Counted from the first letter of the stretch, positions 44,915 through 54,886 are shown. The stretch: 64,000 nt of DNA from CAWKAO01 sp963847665 (GCA_963847665.1 CAWKAO010000002.1:124001-188000); one strand, 5' to 3'. The notes: generated from the letters alone by a model not told the origin. A program made the numbers and translations.

Positions 44915-46015
44915 GTGATGAAAAAATTAAGTTATGAAAACTTCTATCACCATAATAGAAATTATGGTTGCAGGTATCATGATATAAATTATAAGGGATT
45001 TGGAAGCCTTATAATTGAAAATGAACTGTTAAGGATACTTGTAATGTATGAAAAGGGAACTGATATTATCGAGCTTCTTTATAAACCAAAAGATATTGAT
45101 TTTATGTGGAGAAGCCCTGCAGTGATAAGTGCAAATAATAAAAATCCCTTTACCAAAGAACATCCGGCTGGTGCATTTCTTGATGTCTATGAAGGTGGAT
45201 GGCAGGAACTGCTTCCCAATATAAATAATCCTACAAATTATAAGGGGTCTTCTCTTGGATTTCATGGGGAAGCACTCTACAGGGTATGGGAATACAAAAT
45301 AATAAATGATTCTGTAGAAGAAGTAAAAATAAAATTTACATTGAGGCTTAACAGGGCACCTTTGTTCGTCACCAAATACCTGACTGTAAGATCATACAGT
45401 CCAGTTATCGAAATAGAAGAAGAGATCATAAATGAAGGAGATGAGGAATTTAAATTTACGTGGGGACACCATCCTGCTATTGGTGTTCCATTTTTAAGCG
45501 ACAGGTGTGTGATCGATGTTCCGGAAGGTACAGTCGGCCATACCTATGAAAAAGATTTTTCAGGAAACAGTATCCTTCCTCTTGATGTAGAATTTCAATG
45601 GCCCTTTCTAAATGATAAGGGAAACAGGCAACTGGATCTAAGCAAAGTCATGGGACCCGATCTTAAGACTGCTTTCTGTGTTAGCCTTGAGAAAATGAAG
45701 GAAGGTTGGTATGGGATAACAAACCCGGACATCGGAGTAGGGTTTGGGATGAAATGGGATATAAAAGTATTTAAATATCTGTGGATGTGGGCCGTTTACA
45801 GGGGATTTTATGAATTCCCGTTTTATGGCAGGACATACAATATTGCACTTGAACCATGGTCAGCGATCCCGGATAATCTTGACGATGTCATAAAACTGGG
45901 CCGGGAGCTTACTTTAAGGCCTCTTGAGAGTATGGGTACAAAATTAAATGCTATTGTCTATGAAAGTGATTCAAGGATAAAAGGCTTTGACAAGGATCTG
46001 CGGGTTTTAAGATGA
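44915..46015 (+). CDS. Aldose 1-epimerase-like protein (DUF4432 type)
   Basis: 366-residue galactose-mutarotase-fold protein. Seen: GGWQELLPNINNPTNYKGSSLGFHGE (sugar-binding side), TWGHHPAIGVPFL with the His pair near the catalytic position, and ALEPWSAIPD near the end. The family acts on anomeric carbons or binds sugars. It overlaps the next gene by four bases. GGGAGGAG precedes the ATG. It lies in a cluster with two URO-D proteins, an SDR and a decarboxylating dehydrogenase, suggesting catabolism of a modified sugar. Confidence 0.85.
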   Translation: MMKKLSYENFYHHNRNYGCRYHDINYKGFGSLIIENELLRILVMYEKGTDIIELLYKPKDIDFMWRSPAVISANNKNPFTKEHPAGAFLDVYEGGWQELLPNINNPTNYKGSSLGFHGEALYRVWEYKIINDSVEEVKIKFTLRLNRAPLFVTKYLTVRSYSPVIEIEEEIINEGDEEFKFTWGHHPAIGVPFLSDRCVIDVPEGTVGHTYEKDFSGNSILPLDVEFQWPFLNDKGNRQLDLSKVMGPDLKTAFCVSLEKMKEGWYGITNPDIGVGFGMKWDIKVFKYLWMWAVYRGFYEFPFYGRTYNIALEPWSAIPDNLDDVIKLGRELTLRPLESMGTKLNAIVYESDSRIKGFDKDLRVLR

Positions 46016-46782
46016 TAACAATAGATCTGTCAGGAAACATTGCACTGGTTACCGGTGCATCAAAAGGAATAGGCAGGGCTATTGCTCTGAGCCTGGCACA
46101 AGCAGGTTGCGATGTTGCCATAAATTATCTTTCAGATGATAAAAGCGCAAAAGAGGTCAGTGAAAGGGTCAGAGCTGCAGGAAGAAGAGCCATTCTTTTA
46201 AAAGCTGATATCAGGAATTATGACGAGGTTGAAAGACTTGTCAAGAATACTGTATCAGAATTAGGGACCATTGATTTTCTTATAAACAATGCAGGAGTCA
46301 CTTCTGTAACAGATATAGACGGACTGACACCAGAGGAATGGAAAAGGGTAATAGATACAAACCTTTCAGGGGCTTTTTACTGTGCAAGGGAATGTGCAAA
46401 GATCATGAAGCAAAAAGGAAGCGGAAAAATAATCAACATATCATCTGCAGCGGCTGTGACAGGCAGGGGTGGCGGAGTCCATTACGCCGCTACAAAAGGA
46501 GGATTGAATTCACTGACGAGAGCTCTTGCAAGAGAGCTTGCAGATCATAATATACTTGTTAACGGGGTCGCTTCTGCGTTAATAGAAACAGATATTTATT
46601 ATGAGAGATACCCTACAAAACAGGCAAGAAAAAAACTTCTTGAATTCATCCCCCTAAAAAGGATAGGCAAGCCGCAGGATGTTGCAAACATATGTGTCTT
46701 TCTCTGCTCGGGATTATCAGATTTTATAAGCGGGGAGACCATTCTTGCTGATGGGGGAAGGACATATACAGGAAGCCAGTAG
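46012..46782 (+). CDS. SDR-family oxidoreductase (FabG-like)
   Basis: 256-residue short-chain dehydrogenase. NAD(P) site TGASKGIGRAIALSLAQAG (about 15-33), NNAG as FLINNAGVTS, catalytic Ser in NISSAAAVTG and the Tyr-x-x-x-Lys as YAATK. It ends with SGETILADGGRTYTG, the usual C-terminal signature. The ATGA overlap with the epimerase gene indicates coupled translation. In this setting it is more likely to oxidise a sugar or sugar alcohol than to serve fatty-acid synthesis. Confidence 0.93.
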   Translation: MITIDLSGNIALVTGASKGIGRAIALSLAQAGCDVAINYLSDDKSAKEVSERVRAAGRRAILLKADIRNYDEVERLVKNTVSELGTIDFLINNAGVTSVTDIDGLTPEEWKRVIDTNLSGAFYCARECAKIMKQKGSGKIINISSAAAVTGRGGGVHYAATKGGLNSLTRALARELADHNILVNGVASALIETDIYYERYPTKQARKKLLEFIPLKRIGKPQDVANICVFLCSGLSDFISGETILADGGRTYTGSQ

Positions 46783-46928
46783 CATTTATTTTTTTATTTT
46801 TTGTTTTTAATTTTTACTTTTTTTGGTAAAATCCTTTATCTTATAAATTGCAGGAAAGAATTTAATTTTTGGGCAATAAGTCTTATTAATAAAATTTATA
46901 ATCTTATTATATGTTAATGGAGGAAACT

Positions 46929-48005
46929 ATGGCGGATTTAAAAAACTATCCGATCGCTGTTATTCCCGGGGACGGGACCGGTCCAGAGGTGGTAAGGGAA
47001 GGCATAAAGGTCCTTGAAGCCACAGGCAGCAGATTTGGCATTAAGTTTGATTTTACGGAATATGATTTTGGTGGAGAAAGGTATCTGAAGACTGGAGAAA
47101 CACTGACAGAATCAGCCATAGAAGAATTAAAAAAATACCGGGCAATATTTCTTGGTGCAATAGGCCATCCTGATGTCGCTCCTGGAATATTAGAACTTGG
47201 TATTTTACTTAAAGCAAGATTTGCTCTTGACCAGTATATCAATTTGAGACCCGTCAAGCTTTATCCTGGAGTAGATTGTCCGCTTAAGGATAAAGGGCCG
47301 GAAGACATAGATTTTATAGTGGTAAGAGAAAATACCGGCGGTGTCTATACTGGACACGGAGGTATAACTGCCAAGGGGAGGGCCAATGAGATCGCAACCC
47401 AGGTCATGGTTTATGACAGGTTCATGGTGGACAGGTGCCTGAAGTATGCTTTTGAACTTACAAGAAGCAGGAAAGCTGAAGGTAAGCCAGGAAAGCTGAC
47501 CCTTGTGCACAAGACCAATGTAATGACCTTTGTAGGAGATCTCTGGTTCAGGGCTTTTATGGATATGAAAAAACAATATCCTGATATCGAGACAGATTAT
47601 AACCATGTAGACGCATGCTGTATGTGGATGGTAAAAAATCCTGAATGGTATGATGTCATAGTCACTTCCAATATGTTTGGTGACATAATCACGGACCTTG
47701 GCGCAATGGTCCAGGGTGGTATGGGCATCGCGGCAGGAGGCAATATAAATCCTGAGGGGACTTCGATGTTTGAACCGATTGGAGGCTCTGCTCCTAAATA
47801 CACCGGTAAGAATATCATAAATCCACTTGCTGCCATTGAAGCAGGCAGGATGATGCTGAAGCATCTTGGTGAAAAAGAAGCAGCCGGTGCCATTGAAGCT
47901 GCTGTTTCCAATATTTGTATGAAGGTCAATAGTCTAAGTGCTGGTAAGATGGGCTACAGTACTTCAGAGATAGGTGACTTGATAGTAGCCGATATTTTAA
48001 AATAG
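46929..48005 (+). CDS. Isocitrate/isopropylmalate dehydrogenase family protein
   Basis: About 358 residues; the ATG at 46929 is chosen because GGAGGAAAC is directly upstream. The family's NAD- and substrate-binding blocks are clear: IPGDGTGPEVVREG, ENTGGVYTGHGG, VHKTNVMT and MFGDIITDLGAMVQGGMGIAAGGNINPEG. The enzyme is a 2-hydroxyacid beta-decarboxylating dehydrogenase (LeuB, Icd, tartrate or malate type). leuC/leuD are absent, so a catabolic role (tartrate- or sugar-acid-like) is plausible. A terminator follows the stop. Confidence 0.9.
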   Translation: MADLKNYPIAVIPGDGTGPEVVREGIKVLEATGSRFGIKFDFTEYDFGGERYLKTGETLTESAIEELKKYRAIFLGAIGHPDVAPGILELGILLKARFALDQYINLRPVKLYPGVDCPLKDKGPEDIDFIVVRENTGGVYTGHGGITAKGRANEIATQVMVYDRFMVDRCLKYAFELTRSRKAEGKPGKLTLVHKTNVMTFVGDLWFRAFMDMKKQYPDIETDYNHVDACCMWMVKNPEWYDVIVTSNMFGDIITDLGAMVQGGMGIAAGGNINPEGTSMFEPIGGSAPKYTGKNIINPLAAIEAGRMMLKHLGEKEAAGAIEAAVSNICMKVNSLSAGKMGYSTSEIGDLIVADILK

Positions 48006-48031
48006 TATTAGAGGAATAATAAACTTATTTA

Positions 48032-48064
48032 AAAAAAGCAACCTTTTTGCACGGTTGCTTTTTT
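48032..48064 (+). terminator. Rho-independent terminator
   Basis: AAAAAAGCAACC (48032-48043) pairs with GGTTGCTTTTTT (48053-48064) with a nine-base loop and ends in a T-run; it closes the 42545-48005 cluster. Confidence 0.92.
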
Positions 48065-48149
48065 ATTTTCAGGCGGCTAAAAAAAATCGGTTTATCGGGT
48101 TTTTTAAAAATATAAAAATATTGAAATATTTGGTTTTATAAATAAGAAT

Positions 48150-49282
48150 ATGTATATGCCTGAAAATATAAAAAGCCAGAACAAGACCCGCATACTTTCC
48201 ATAGACGCCTTAAGGGGTTTTGATATGTTCTGGATAATCGGAGGTTCAAGCCTTGCTGTCGCACTATTAACAGTAAAAGAAAACTCATGGATCTCAAGAT
48301 TTGCTTCAGAGTTTTCCCATTCTTCCTGGAACGGTTTTACTTTTTATGACCTGATTTTTCCCTTATTTCTATTTGTGGTTGGACTTACTGTTCCTTTTTC
48401 AATCGCCAAATATATTACCGGTAAAAAAGACTTAAAGGGCGCATATATAAGAATAGTAAAAAGGTTTTTTCTTTTATTTTTACTTGGACTTATTGTAAAT
48501 GGTCTACTTGATTTTAACTTTTCTGAGATGCGATGGCCAGGGGTATTACAGCGGATCGCTATCTGCTATCTTTTTTCGGCTATTACAGAACTCCATGCGT
48601 CAAAAAAGTATAAACCAGTTATAATAGCATGCGTAGTAGCAGCCCTGCTTTTTGGTTACTGGCTTGTTATGAAGTTTATACCAGTACCAGGTTTTGGCGC
48701 CGGAAACCTGGGACCCCAGCGAAAACCTGGCAGGATATATTGACAGGCTCCTTATCCCCGGAAAGTTTTGTTGTTACCAGTTTGGTGATAATGAAGGGAT
48801 CTTAAGTACATTTCCTGCAGTGGCGACAACACTTATTGGTGTACTTACAGGAAATCTATTGAAAACAGATAAACCAGGAATCTTTAAGATAAAATGGATA
48901 ATGATCGGAGGGATCTGTTCTCTAGTACTCGGTTGGGCTGCTAATTTTGTTTTTCCTATAAATAAGATATTGTGGACAAGTTCCTATGTGCTATTTTCGG
49001 CAGGATTCAGCCTGCTTCTTTTTGGGTTGTTTTACTGGCTCATAGACCATAGAGGATTTAAAAAGTGGGCTTTCTTTTTTATAGTTATAGGTAAAAACGC
49101 CATCACAATATATGTTTTACAGGCACTTTTTGATTTTGGGGTCATAGTCGATATCTTTGTCCATGGTTTTCTTGGCAAAACGGGCCAGTTCAGGGAGATA
49201 ATATGGTATGTATGCATAATACGGTATCAAATGGCTTTTACTTTATTTTCTTTACAGGAAAAAAATATTTCTTAAAGTATAG
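48150..49282 (+). pseudogene. HGSNAT/NagX-like acyltransferase, two frameshifts
   Basis: Multi-spanning membrane protein of the COG4299 (heparan-alpha-glucosaminide N-acetyltransferase-like) family. The N terminus is typical: RILSIDALRGFDMFWIIGG with the conserved Asp-Ala-Leu-Arg-Gly. The frame breaks at CCCC 48714-48717; removing one C restores GNLGPSENLAGYIDR. A second +1 break lies near 49215-49235, after which KWLLLYFLYRKKIFLKV gives the normal C terminus up to TAG at 49282. Without the breaks the protein would be about 375 residues. It is either recently inactivated or affected by sequence errors. Confidence 0.85.
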
Positions 49283-49418
49283 GTATCTTGCTGATTAATT
49301 ATGTCCTCTATTTATGATATTATGATTATTTAGATATATATTGATATTAATAGAATTGTTTCAGACTTTTGTTGAATTTTTTGATGATTGATTTCTAAAG
49401 TTAACAAAGGACGGTCTT

Positions 49419-50138
49419 ATGGATTTAAAAGATAAAATAATCCTCATTACAGGTGCCAGTAAAGGTATTGGAAAAGACCTGAGTTTTGCACTTGCAAAAG
49501 AAGGAAGCCATGTGATAATCACTGCGAGGTCTGAAGGGCTTTTAAAAGATATCGAAAAAAGTATCTTATCTTCAGGAGGAAAAGCTACAGCAATACCGGC
49601 TGACCTTGAAAAAGAAAGTGATATTATCGATCTTTTTAAAAAGATAACTGAAAAATTTAACAGGCTGGATGTTTTAATAAATAATGCTGCTATAGGAGTC
49701 TTTGGCAAGCTTGCAGATTTTGATCTGAAGGATTTTGACAGGATAATCAACGTCAACCTGAGGGCCGTATATCTTTGCTGTAAATTAGCTTTAAAACTTA
49801 TGATACCCGCAAAGAGCGGTCATATCATAAACCTTTCCAGTGTGGTCGGTATAAAAGGTTACCCCAATCAGTCAGCATATACTGCAAGCAAACATGGCGT
49901 CATGGGGCTTACCAAGTCACTTGCTGAGGAAGGCCAGCAATATAATATTCATGTCTCAGCAGTATTGCCAGGAGGTGTGGATACTGAATTTGCAAAAAGG
50001 GCAAGACCGGATCTTGACACTTCAATCCTGATACCTCCTTCAGATATTTCAAAGACTGTGATATATCTTTTGACACTTTCAGACAGGTCGATGGTAGATA
50101 TGATATATATCAGGAGAAGAACTGGAAAACCCTTCTAA
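49419..50138 (+). CDS. SDR-family oxidoreductase
   Basis: 239-residue short-chain dehydrogenase. Cofactor site TGASKGIGKDLSFALAKEG, NNAA-type DVLINNAAIG, catalytic Ser in NLSSVVGIKG, and Tyr-x-x-x-Lys as YTASKHG. The C terminus (DRSMVDMIYIRRRTGKPF) is that of the classical 3-ketoacyl-reductase-like group. AAAGGACGG lies before the ATG. It is followed after 12 bases by a lipoprotein gene. The substrate is not deducible. Confidence 0.92.
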   Translation: MDLKDKIILITGASKGIGKDLSFALAKEGSHVIITARSEGLLKDIEKSILSSGGKATAIPADLEKESDIIDLFKKITEKFNRLDVLINNAAIGVFGKLADFDLKDFDRIINVNLRAVYLCCKLALKLMIPAKSGHIINLSSVVGIKGYPNQSAYTASKHGVMGLTKSLAEEGQQYNIHVSAVLPGGVDTEFAKRARPDLDTSILIPPSDISKTVIYLLTLSDRSMVDMIYIRRRTGKPF

Positions 50139-50150
50139 AAAGGAGATGAC

Positions 50151-51722
50151 TTGAAAATATATTTAACAATCCCATATGTGATTCTTCTTGTTTTTATATT
50201 GTCCATTTCAGGATGCAAGGCTTCAGAAGTAATATCAGATGGAAATGAAAACAAATCAGATGAATCCGTGATACAAGGGTCTGATGAAAGCCAGCAGGGA
50301 CAGACCCCTGAAACTACCGTTTTGGAGTCTGTTGAAACCATATCTGAGCAGCAGGAAAAGGAGCTTCTTGAAGCTTTTAATACGATGCTCGAAAACAAAG
50401 CAAAACCGTCCGAACTTATAAAGTCGATCGATGACAATATTTTCAAAGTTTCTGCAAAAGCCGCCGCCACTATGATTGAAAAGTTTGAGTCTGATTCAAA
50501 GATATATGAACAGAAATATACAAGCTTGCTTTTTGAAGGAGATTTTCAGGAAATACTTGCTGCAGATCAAACTGGTGATATTAGCAGGAATGAACTTGGT
50601 GTACTGGTTGAAGATCTGGCTGAAAGTGATACCAGGGACCTGCTTAAAGAAATATATGATGGAGGGTTTAAATTAGTAAGTCTTGAGGGTTCTTATTATC
50701 CTATAATAGACTATGAGTTTTTAAAGAAATATTCCGGATTCCTGCCCGGAGATTTTAAAGAATACCTTGATATTATGGCTGTCCAATCAAACAATGTCTA
50801 CTCAAGGGATGCAGGTATCATGATCTCATGGGAAGAACTTGCAGGAAGGACTTTAAGCGCAGAAGCTTATCTTGTGAAGTATCCTTCAAAGAACAATAGA
50901 AGGATAACGGTTGCAAATCTCTATATGAGTTATCTGAGGTCCTACCTCTTTGGGGAAAATAATACTCCGAACAGAGACTATAACTCAAATAAAGTGCTTG
51001 ACGAAGTGATAGCAAGCTATGAAAATACCGCTGAAGATCATCAAGATACAGAAACAGGAAAGATCCTGAAAGACTATCTGAAATTTTTGTCAGACAATGA
51101 TTTTGTTATAGGAGAGGATATGTTTGAGACCATAAACGATTACCTGAAGATCCCTGTCAAAGCTTTTGGTCTTGATTCATCTGAGCTGGTGAAAAAACAG
51201 GTGCAGAATATGTATTATACCTCTGACATTTCAAGCTATGGTTATGTGCTTGTTGTAGACGGGTCCTACAGGGAGAAATATGATGTTGAATCAGCTATGG
51301 AATTGATCTTAAGCATTCCGGAGCAGTATATAACAGTAGGTGATCTGAATGCAGATGGCATCAATGATGCTGCCACGATCCTGGTCGCCGACCCGGGTGG
51401 AAGCGGTACGTTTTATTATTTGCATACTGTTATAAACGGATATTCTTATTTTTATGATGCAGCTGCAGATACTCTTGGCGACAGGATAAAGATAGAAAGT
51501 ATAAAAATAAATGAAGGTGATATCAATATCGATATGGTGATCCATAAAGACGAGGACCCACTATGCTGTCCGACGGATAAAGTAAACCGGGTCTACAGGT
51601 TCAAGGATAACCAGCTTTTTAAATTAATCAACAATGACGCTGTCGTTTACAAGATAACGGATGAATATGTGGAAGTCTTGATCGGTGACGCACTTCTCCA
51701 GATAATGCTTGAAGAGCTTTAA
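50151..51722 (+). CDS. Large lipoprotein of unknown function
   Basis: 523-residue predicted lipoprotein: signal peptide ending ILSISGC with Cys22, then a Ser/Glu/Asp-rich linker to about residue 60, then mostly helical sequence. Near residue 400 the segment VGDLNADGINDAATILVAD resembles the Ca-binding D-x-N-x-D-G-x-x-D loop of dockerin/FG-GAP type repeats, followed by a beta-rich C terminus. The start is TTG at 50151, supported by AAAAGGAGATGAC. No enzyme family is recognised. Probably surface-anchored. Confidence 0.72.
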   Translation: MKIYLTIPYVILLVFILSISGCKASEVISDGNENKSDESVIQGSDESQQGQTPETTVLESVETISEQQEKELLEAFNTMLENKAKPSELIKSIDDNIFKVSAKAAATMIEKFESDSKIYEQKYTSLLFEGDFQEILAADQTGDISRNELGVLVEDLAESDTRDLLKEIYDGGFKLVSLEGSYYPIIDYEFLKKYSGFLPGDFKEYLDIMAVQSNNVYSRDAGIMISWEELAGRTLSAEAYLVKYPSKNNRRITVANLYMSYLRSYLFGENNTPNRDYNSNKVLDEVIASYENTAEDHQDTETGKILKDYLKFLSDNDFVIGEDMFETINDYLKIPVKAFGLDSSELVKKQVQNMYYTSDISSYGYVLVVDGSYREKYDVESAMELILSIPEQYITVGDLNADGINDAATILVADPGGSGTFYYLHTVINGYSYFYDAAADTLGDRIKIESIKINEGDINIDMVIHKDEDPLCCPTDKVNRVYRFKDNQLFKLINNDAVVYKITDEYVEVLIGDALLQIMLEEL

Positions 51723-51723
51723 A

Positions 51724-51828
51724 ATGCCCGAAGAAATAGCTGAAGGCAGTAAAGTATACATAGAGTATTTTGCTGATTACATCACAGAACAAAATATTAT
51801 CTCCTCTATAGAACTTATAGAGGATTAA
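51724..51828 (+). CDS. Possible 34-residue acidic peptide
   Basis: ATG two bases after the previous stop opens MPEEIAEGSKVYIEYFADYI, then 14 more codons and TAA. There is no independent ribosome site; translation would need re-initiation. A perfect 8-bp hairpin (51803-51823) covers its end. It could be a displaced C-terminal piece of the upstream lipoprotein or chance. Confidence 0.25.
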   Translation: MPEEIAEGSKVYIEYFADYITEQNIISSIELIED

Positions 51829-51901
51829 AACATAGGAACATCTTGAATAATTAAGATCATTTATATATTTATTGAATAAAGGAAAAAAGAAGGTGATAAA
51901 A

Positions 51902-52303
51902 GTGACAGAATTAGATGAAAACCAGATCCAGCAGGCTAAAGAATCTATTGTCGGGGTAAAGATATGGTTTACAATTGAAAGTGTTTTATATGGTATTGGT
52001 GCATTTGTCTTTATGGTGCTGGCCATAGTCATACCAATATTAGTTTATAGAGCCACCAATGAACCGGTAGCACGGATCGCCTCATCAGTTGGTTTTATCA
52101 TTGGTTTTGTTATGACGATAGTCTTTCTTGTGCTTTATCTGATCGCACTTAATGCCATAAACAACCGCAGGCGCATCGGATATTCCTTTGGCATGGCCAT
52201 GCTCATATTAAGCATGTTCTGGGTTCCAATCGGTACTGTTATCGGTGCAATCCTACTGACAAGATTTAATACTGACCTGGTAAGAAAATATTTCAATTAT
52301 TAA
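51902..52303 (+). CDS. Small membrane protein, three to four TM segments
   Basis: 133-residue protein from GTG at 51902, supported by AAGAAGGTGATAAA; the TTG at 51872 is less likely. Hydrophobic segments: IESVLYGIGAFVFMVLAIVIPILVY, VGFIIGFVMTIVFLVLYLIALNAI and MAMLILSMFWVPIGTVIGAILL. It has no recognised domain, although the pattern of two N-terminal and two C-terminal helices separated by basic loops resembles DUF-type bacterial membrane proteins near signalling genes. Function unknown. Confidence 0.65.
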   Translation: MTELDENQIQQAKESIVGVKIWFTIESVLYGIGAFVFMVLAIVIPILVYRATNEPVARIASSVGFIIGFVMTIVFLVLYLIALNAINNRRRIGYSFGMAMLILSMFWVPIGTVIGAILLTRFNTDLVRKYFNY

Positions 52304-52320
52304 ATATTATGTAATACTTT

Positions 52321-52902
52321 GTGGAACCTAAAAGCATGAATAAGGAAGAAGCCTATAAAAATACAGAAAATGTTATGGACCTGGCAATAAAAAGAGGTGT
52401 TGAACTTGGAATAAATGATTTTGTGATAGCCTCCTGTTCAGGTAAGACTGTCGGGATATTCCTTCAAAAAATGATATATTACAAAGATCATGTCTTTAAT
52501 ATTGTCTGGGTGACACACCAGATTGGTTTTATTAAGCCCAACCATGATGAGGTAAAAGCCGAAGTCAGGCAGATATTTAAAGACAGGGGAGTGCGGATAC
52601 TGACAACAACACATCTGCTGGGAGGAGTAGACAGAGCCTTAAGGTTCCAGTTCAAGGGGATCTATCCCTCCGAAATAGTATCAACAACACTTCGCATGTT
52701 TGGACAGGGTATCAAGGTGTGCATAGAGATATCAGTGATGGCAGCGGATTCTGGACTTGTCAGGTCGGGTGAAGATTTGATTGCAATCGGAGGAACAGGT
52801 GTAGGAGCTGATGCTGCTGCAGTAGTAAATCCAGCACATTCCCAGAATTTCTTTTCAACAAAACTCCGTGAAATTATCTGCAAGCCCTTTGACTCTTTTT
52901 AA
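52321..52902 (+). CDS. Pyruvate kinase C-terminal (PK_C) domain-like protein
   Basis: 193-residue stand-alone protein with the fold of the pyruvate kinase alpha/beta C-terminal domain. Typical blocks: NDFVIASCSGKTVGIFLQ, HQIGFIKPNHDEVKAEVRQIF, RILTTTHLLGGVDRALR and the end IAIGGTGVGADAAAVVNPAHSQNFF. The family is found in archaea and bacteria without a catalytic kinase half; its role is not established. The GTG start has no clear ribosome site. It is convergent with the cyclase gene, separated by no spacer. Confidence 0.85.
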   Translation: MEPKSMNKEEAYKNTENVMDLAIKRGVELGINDFVIASCSGKTVGIFLQKMIYYKDHVFNIVWVTHQIGFIKPNHDEVKAEVRQIFKDRGVRILTTTHLLGGVDRALRFQFKGIYPSEIVSTTLRMFGQGIKVCIEISVMAADSGLVRSGEDLIAIGGTGVGADAAAVVNPAHSQNFFSTKLREIICKPFDSF

Positions 52903-53583
52903 TCAATCTTCAATGACAACTGCTCTTGTCGGACAGATAGCTGCACCTTTTATATTTAATGGCAGTGCGGTGAATTTTGCTTTAAAGCTTCCTATATTTT
53001 CTACATTGATGATCGGTGCCATTAAAAGAATATTGGAATTAAAAAATCTTTCCATAAATTTTTCAGGATTGGCCCAGTTTTCAAAATCAGTTGCATCAAC
53101 GCCAAGTAAAAAAGGTTTTTTATCGATAAGGTAATACATCGCCTCTCTTTTAAAGAACCATGATTTTGAAAGGTAGTCTTCGCTGAACCAGTTTTTGCCA
53201 TAACCGGTGCTGATAAGGATTATCGAACCTTCAGGAACCTCATCCTTTTCGGCATTTTTAAGGTCATCAACTGAAATATAGGGTTTACCATCTGCAACAG
53301 GAAGATCATTGTACGGGATCTGATAAATATAAGCATCCTGCATTACCAGTTTTTCTACAGGAATATCACTTAGCGGATAAGATTTATCATAACCGACACC
53401 TGTTGCTGGAGTTTCAATGTGCATTCCACAGTGTCCATTGAAACCGTCAAAGTCTTCTATCATCGCTGTTATCCCCACTGCAGAGAGTTCATGATATCTT
53501 GTCTTAAAATTGAACCTTTTCCATGGTTCTCCAAAATACCACATCCCATTAAAGATAGGTCCGGTAATATCTGTTATTTTCAT
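52903..53583 (-). CDS. Cyclase family protein 1 (kynurenine-formamidase-like)
   Basis: 226-residue protein of the metal-dependent cyclase/formamidase family, whose members hydrolyse formamides or cyclic amides. The signature HxGTHxDxP is modified to H51-C-G-M-H55-I-E57-T-P; both His remain and Asp is replaced by Glu. Other family blocks: ISVDDLKNAEKDEVPEGSIILISTGYG and KFTALPLNIKGAAICPTRAVVIED. GGAGG precedes the ATG, and one copy of the regional palindrome lies just upstream. Two further cyclases are at 56413 and 60598. Confidence 0.87.
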   Translation of the reverse strand: MKITDITGPIFNGMWYFGEPWKRFNFKTRYHELSAVGITAMIEDFDGFNGHCGMHIETPATGVGYDKSYPLSDIPVEKLVMQDAYIYQIPYNDLPVADGKPYISVDDLKNAEKDEVPEGSIILISTGYGKNWFSEDYLSKSWFFKREAMYYLIDKKPFLLGVDATDFENWANPEKFMERFFNSNILLMAPIINVENIGSFKAKFTALPLNIKGAAICPTRAVVIED

Positions 53584-53597
53584 AATTCCTCCTTTTA

Positions 53598-53613
53598 TTT
53601 ACAATTTTGTTGA
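53598..53613 (-). promoter_or_regulatory. Operator-like palindrome, copy a
   Basis: TTTACAATTTTGTTGA; the left half matches the consensus TTTACAAWWTTGTAAA fully and the right half partly. It is about 15 bases before the cyclase 1 start codon. Confidence 0.55.
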
Positions 53614-53690
53614 TCTGACAAAAATCAAAATTACTGTCCTGTGAAGTATTCTAATACTATATTTGATTATTTTGGATTAAAAACAAAAAA

Positions 53691-54854
53691 TCACTTATAA
53701 TTTTTAGCCTCATCCAGCATTAACAGATAATTTTTTACTGGAGTAAAATTTGTGACTGAATTTCCGGAGCCAAGAGCAAACCTGCCGTTTTCCATACATA
53801 TCTCAAGGATATTTCTTATATATTTTCTCAACTCAGGCTCATCAAGTCTCGTCATCTTATCTATATCCACTCCACCTATCAGTCCGACTTCCTTACCATA
53901 TTTCTGGCTGTATTCTGTTACCGGACAGCAGGTATCTTCAAATGAATGAATGGCATCAAACCCGATGTCATTAATAAAGTCATCCATCACTTCTATCTTT
54001 TTCCCGCATGCATGAAACCATATGGGTTTGTTGTTCTTATGTGCAAGTTCGGCATATTTTTTAAACCATGGAAAAACCCATCTGCGGAGATGGTCCGGTG
54101 ATAGTATAGTACCGGTTTTAAAACCCAGGTCATCTCCGTGCCATATGACTCCGACCTTATCGAATGATGTAGATATTTCATAAAGCCTGTATATAATACC
54201 ACCCACTTGCTCAAAGACAGTTCCTATAAATCCAGGGTCATCATATACATTATAAAGGACACCTTCATAACCAAGCAGCCACTCCATAACCTGTTCAAGC
54301 ACTGAACCGACCACAGCTATTTTCATTCCATCAGGCAAACTTCGGGATAAAAAATCCAGGTGGTCTCCATACATCTCCACAAGTTCGTTTACTTTTTTCC
54401 ATGGAAAATTTTCAAAATCATCAGCATTTCTGACCAGTCCCCTTCCTTCCTGTGCCCAGTGCCGGGCATCTCTTGCAAATTCAGAAGTCTTCGGGTCCCT
54501 GCCGATCCTGCCTACAGTATTAAAAGCCTGGAAATTTACAAGGAATTCATAATCAGCGATGACACTGTATCCCATCCTGTAATAAAAGCTTATCAGTTGT
54601 CTGTAATATTTTTCAGAAGCTTCCTTATTTGCATTAAAATCTGTATCTTCTGAGATACCCTGTTCACTTCCGCCAAATGTGACTGTAGGCGCAAGATTTT
54701 TTTCGCCAAAAAAATCTTCTACCACTGCTTTTTTAATCTCTTCATCTATGAGCATTTCTACGTTATGTACCTTATCCGGTTTCTTTTTTCCCAGTAAAAC
54801 ATTTGAAAGCTCTTCAAAGTCAGGTCTAGGATCAGATAATGGTATTTTTATCAT
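53691..54854 (-). CDS. URO-D superfamily methyltransferase-like protein (HxC), copy A
   Basis: 387-residue protein with the His-x-Cys zinc motif at H281-A-C283-G (PIWFHACGKKIEVM). It is clearly paralogous to the 59274 protein: shared HGDDLGFKTGTILSP, LLIDEEIKK-like N terminus, GGVDIDKMTRLDEPELR and GSGNSVTNFTPVKNYLLML. The third zinc Cys of MtaA is replaced in GSGNS. It lies between a cyclase and an MttB-like gene on the minus strand and probably cooperates with the latter. Confidence 0.88.
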   Translation of the reverse strand: MIKIPLSDPRPDFEELSNVLLGKKKPDKVHNVEMLIDEEIKKAVVEDFFGEKNLAPTVTFGGSEQGISEDTDFNANKEASEKYYRQLISFYYRMGYSVIADYEFLVNFQAFNTVGRIGRDPKTSEFARDARHWAQEGRGLVRNADDFENFPWKKVNELVEMYGDHLDFLSRSLPDGMKIAVVGSVLEQVMEWLLGYEGVLYNVYDDPGFIGTVFEQVGGIIYRLYEISTSFDKVGVIWHGDDLGFKTGTILSPDHLRRWVFPWFKKYAELAHKNNKPIWFHACGKKIEVMDDFINDIGFDAIHSFEDTCCPVTEYSQKYGKEVGLIGGVDIDKMTRLDEPELRKYIRNILEICMENGRFALGSGNSVTNFTPVKNYLLMLDEAKNYK

Positions 54855-54886
54855 ACTTATAGCTCCTGATATATTTATTTATTGAA

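Noticed and set aside
47205..47864. 219-codon open frame on the minus strand
   Set aside because: It lies wholly inside the isopropylmalate-dehydrogenase-family gene, which has all family motifs; the antisense frame gives no recognisable protein and lacks a ribosome site.
48694..49275. Separate 193-codon gene starting at 48694
   Set aside because: It is the continuation of the acyltransferase; the first residues before ETWDPSENLAGYIDR are out of family and no ribosome site precedes the ATG.
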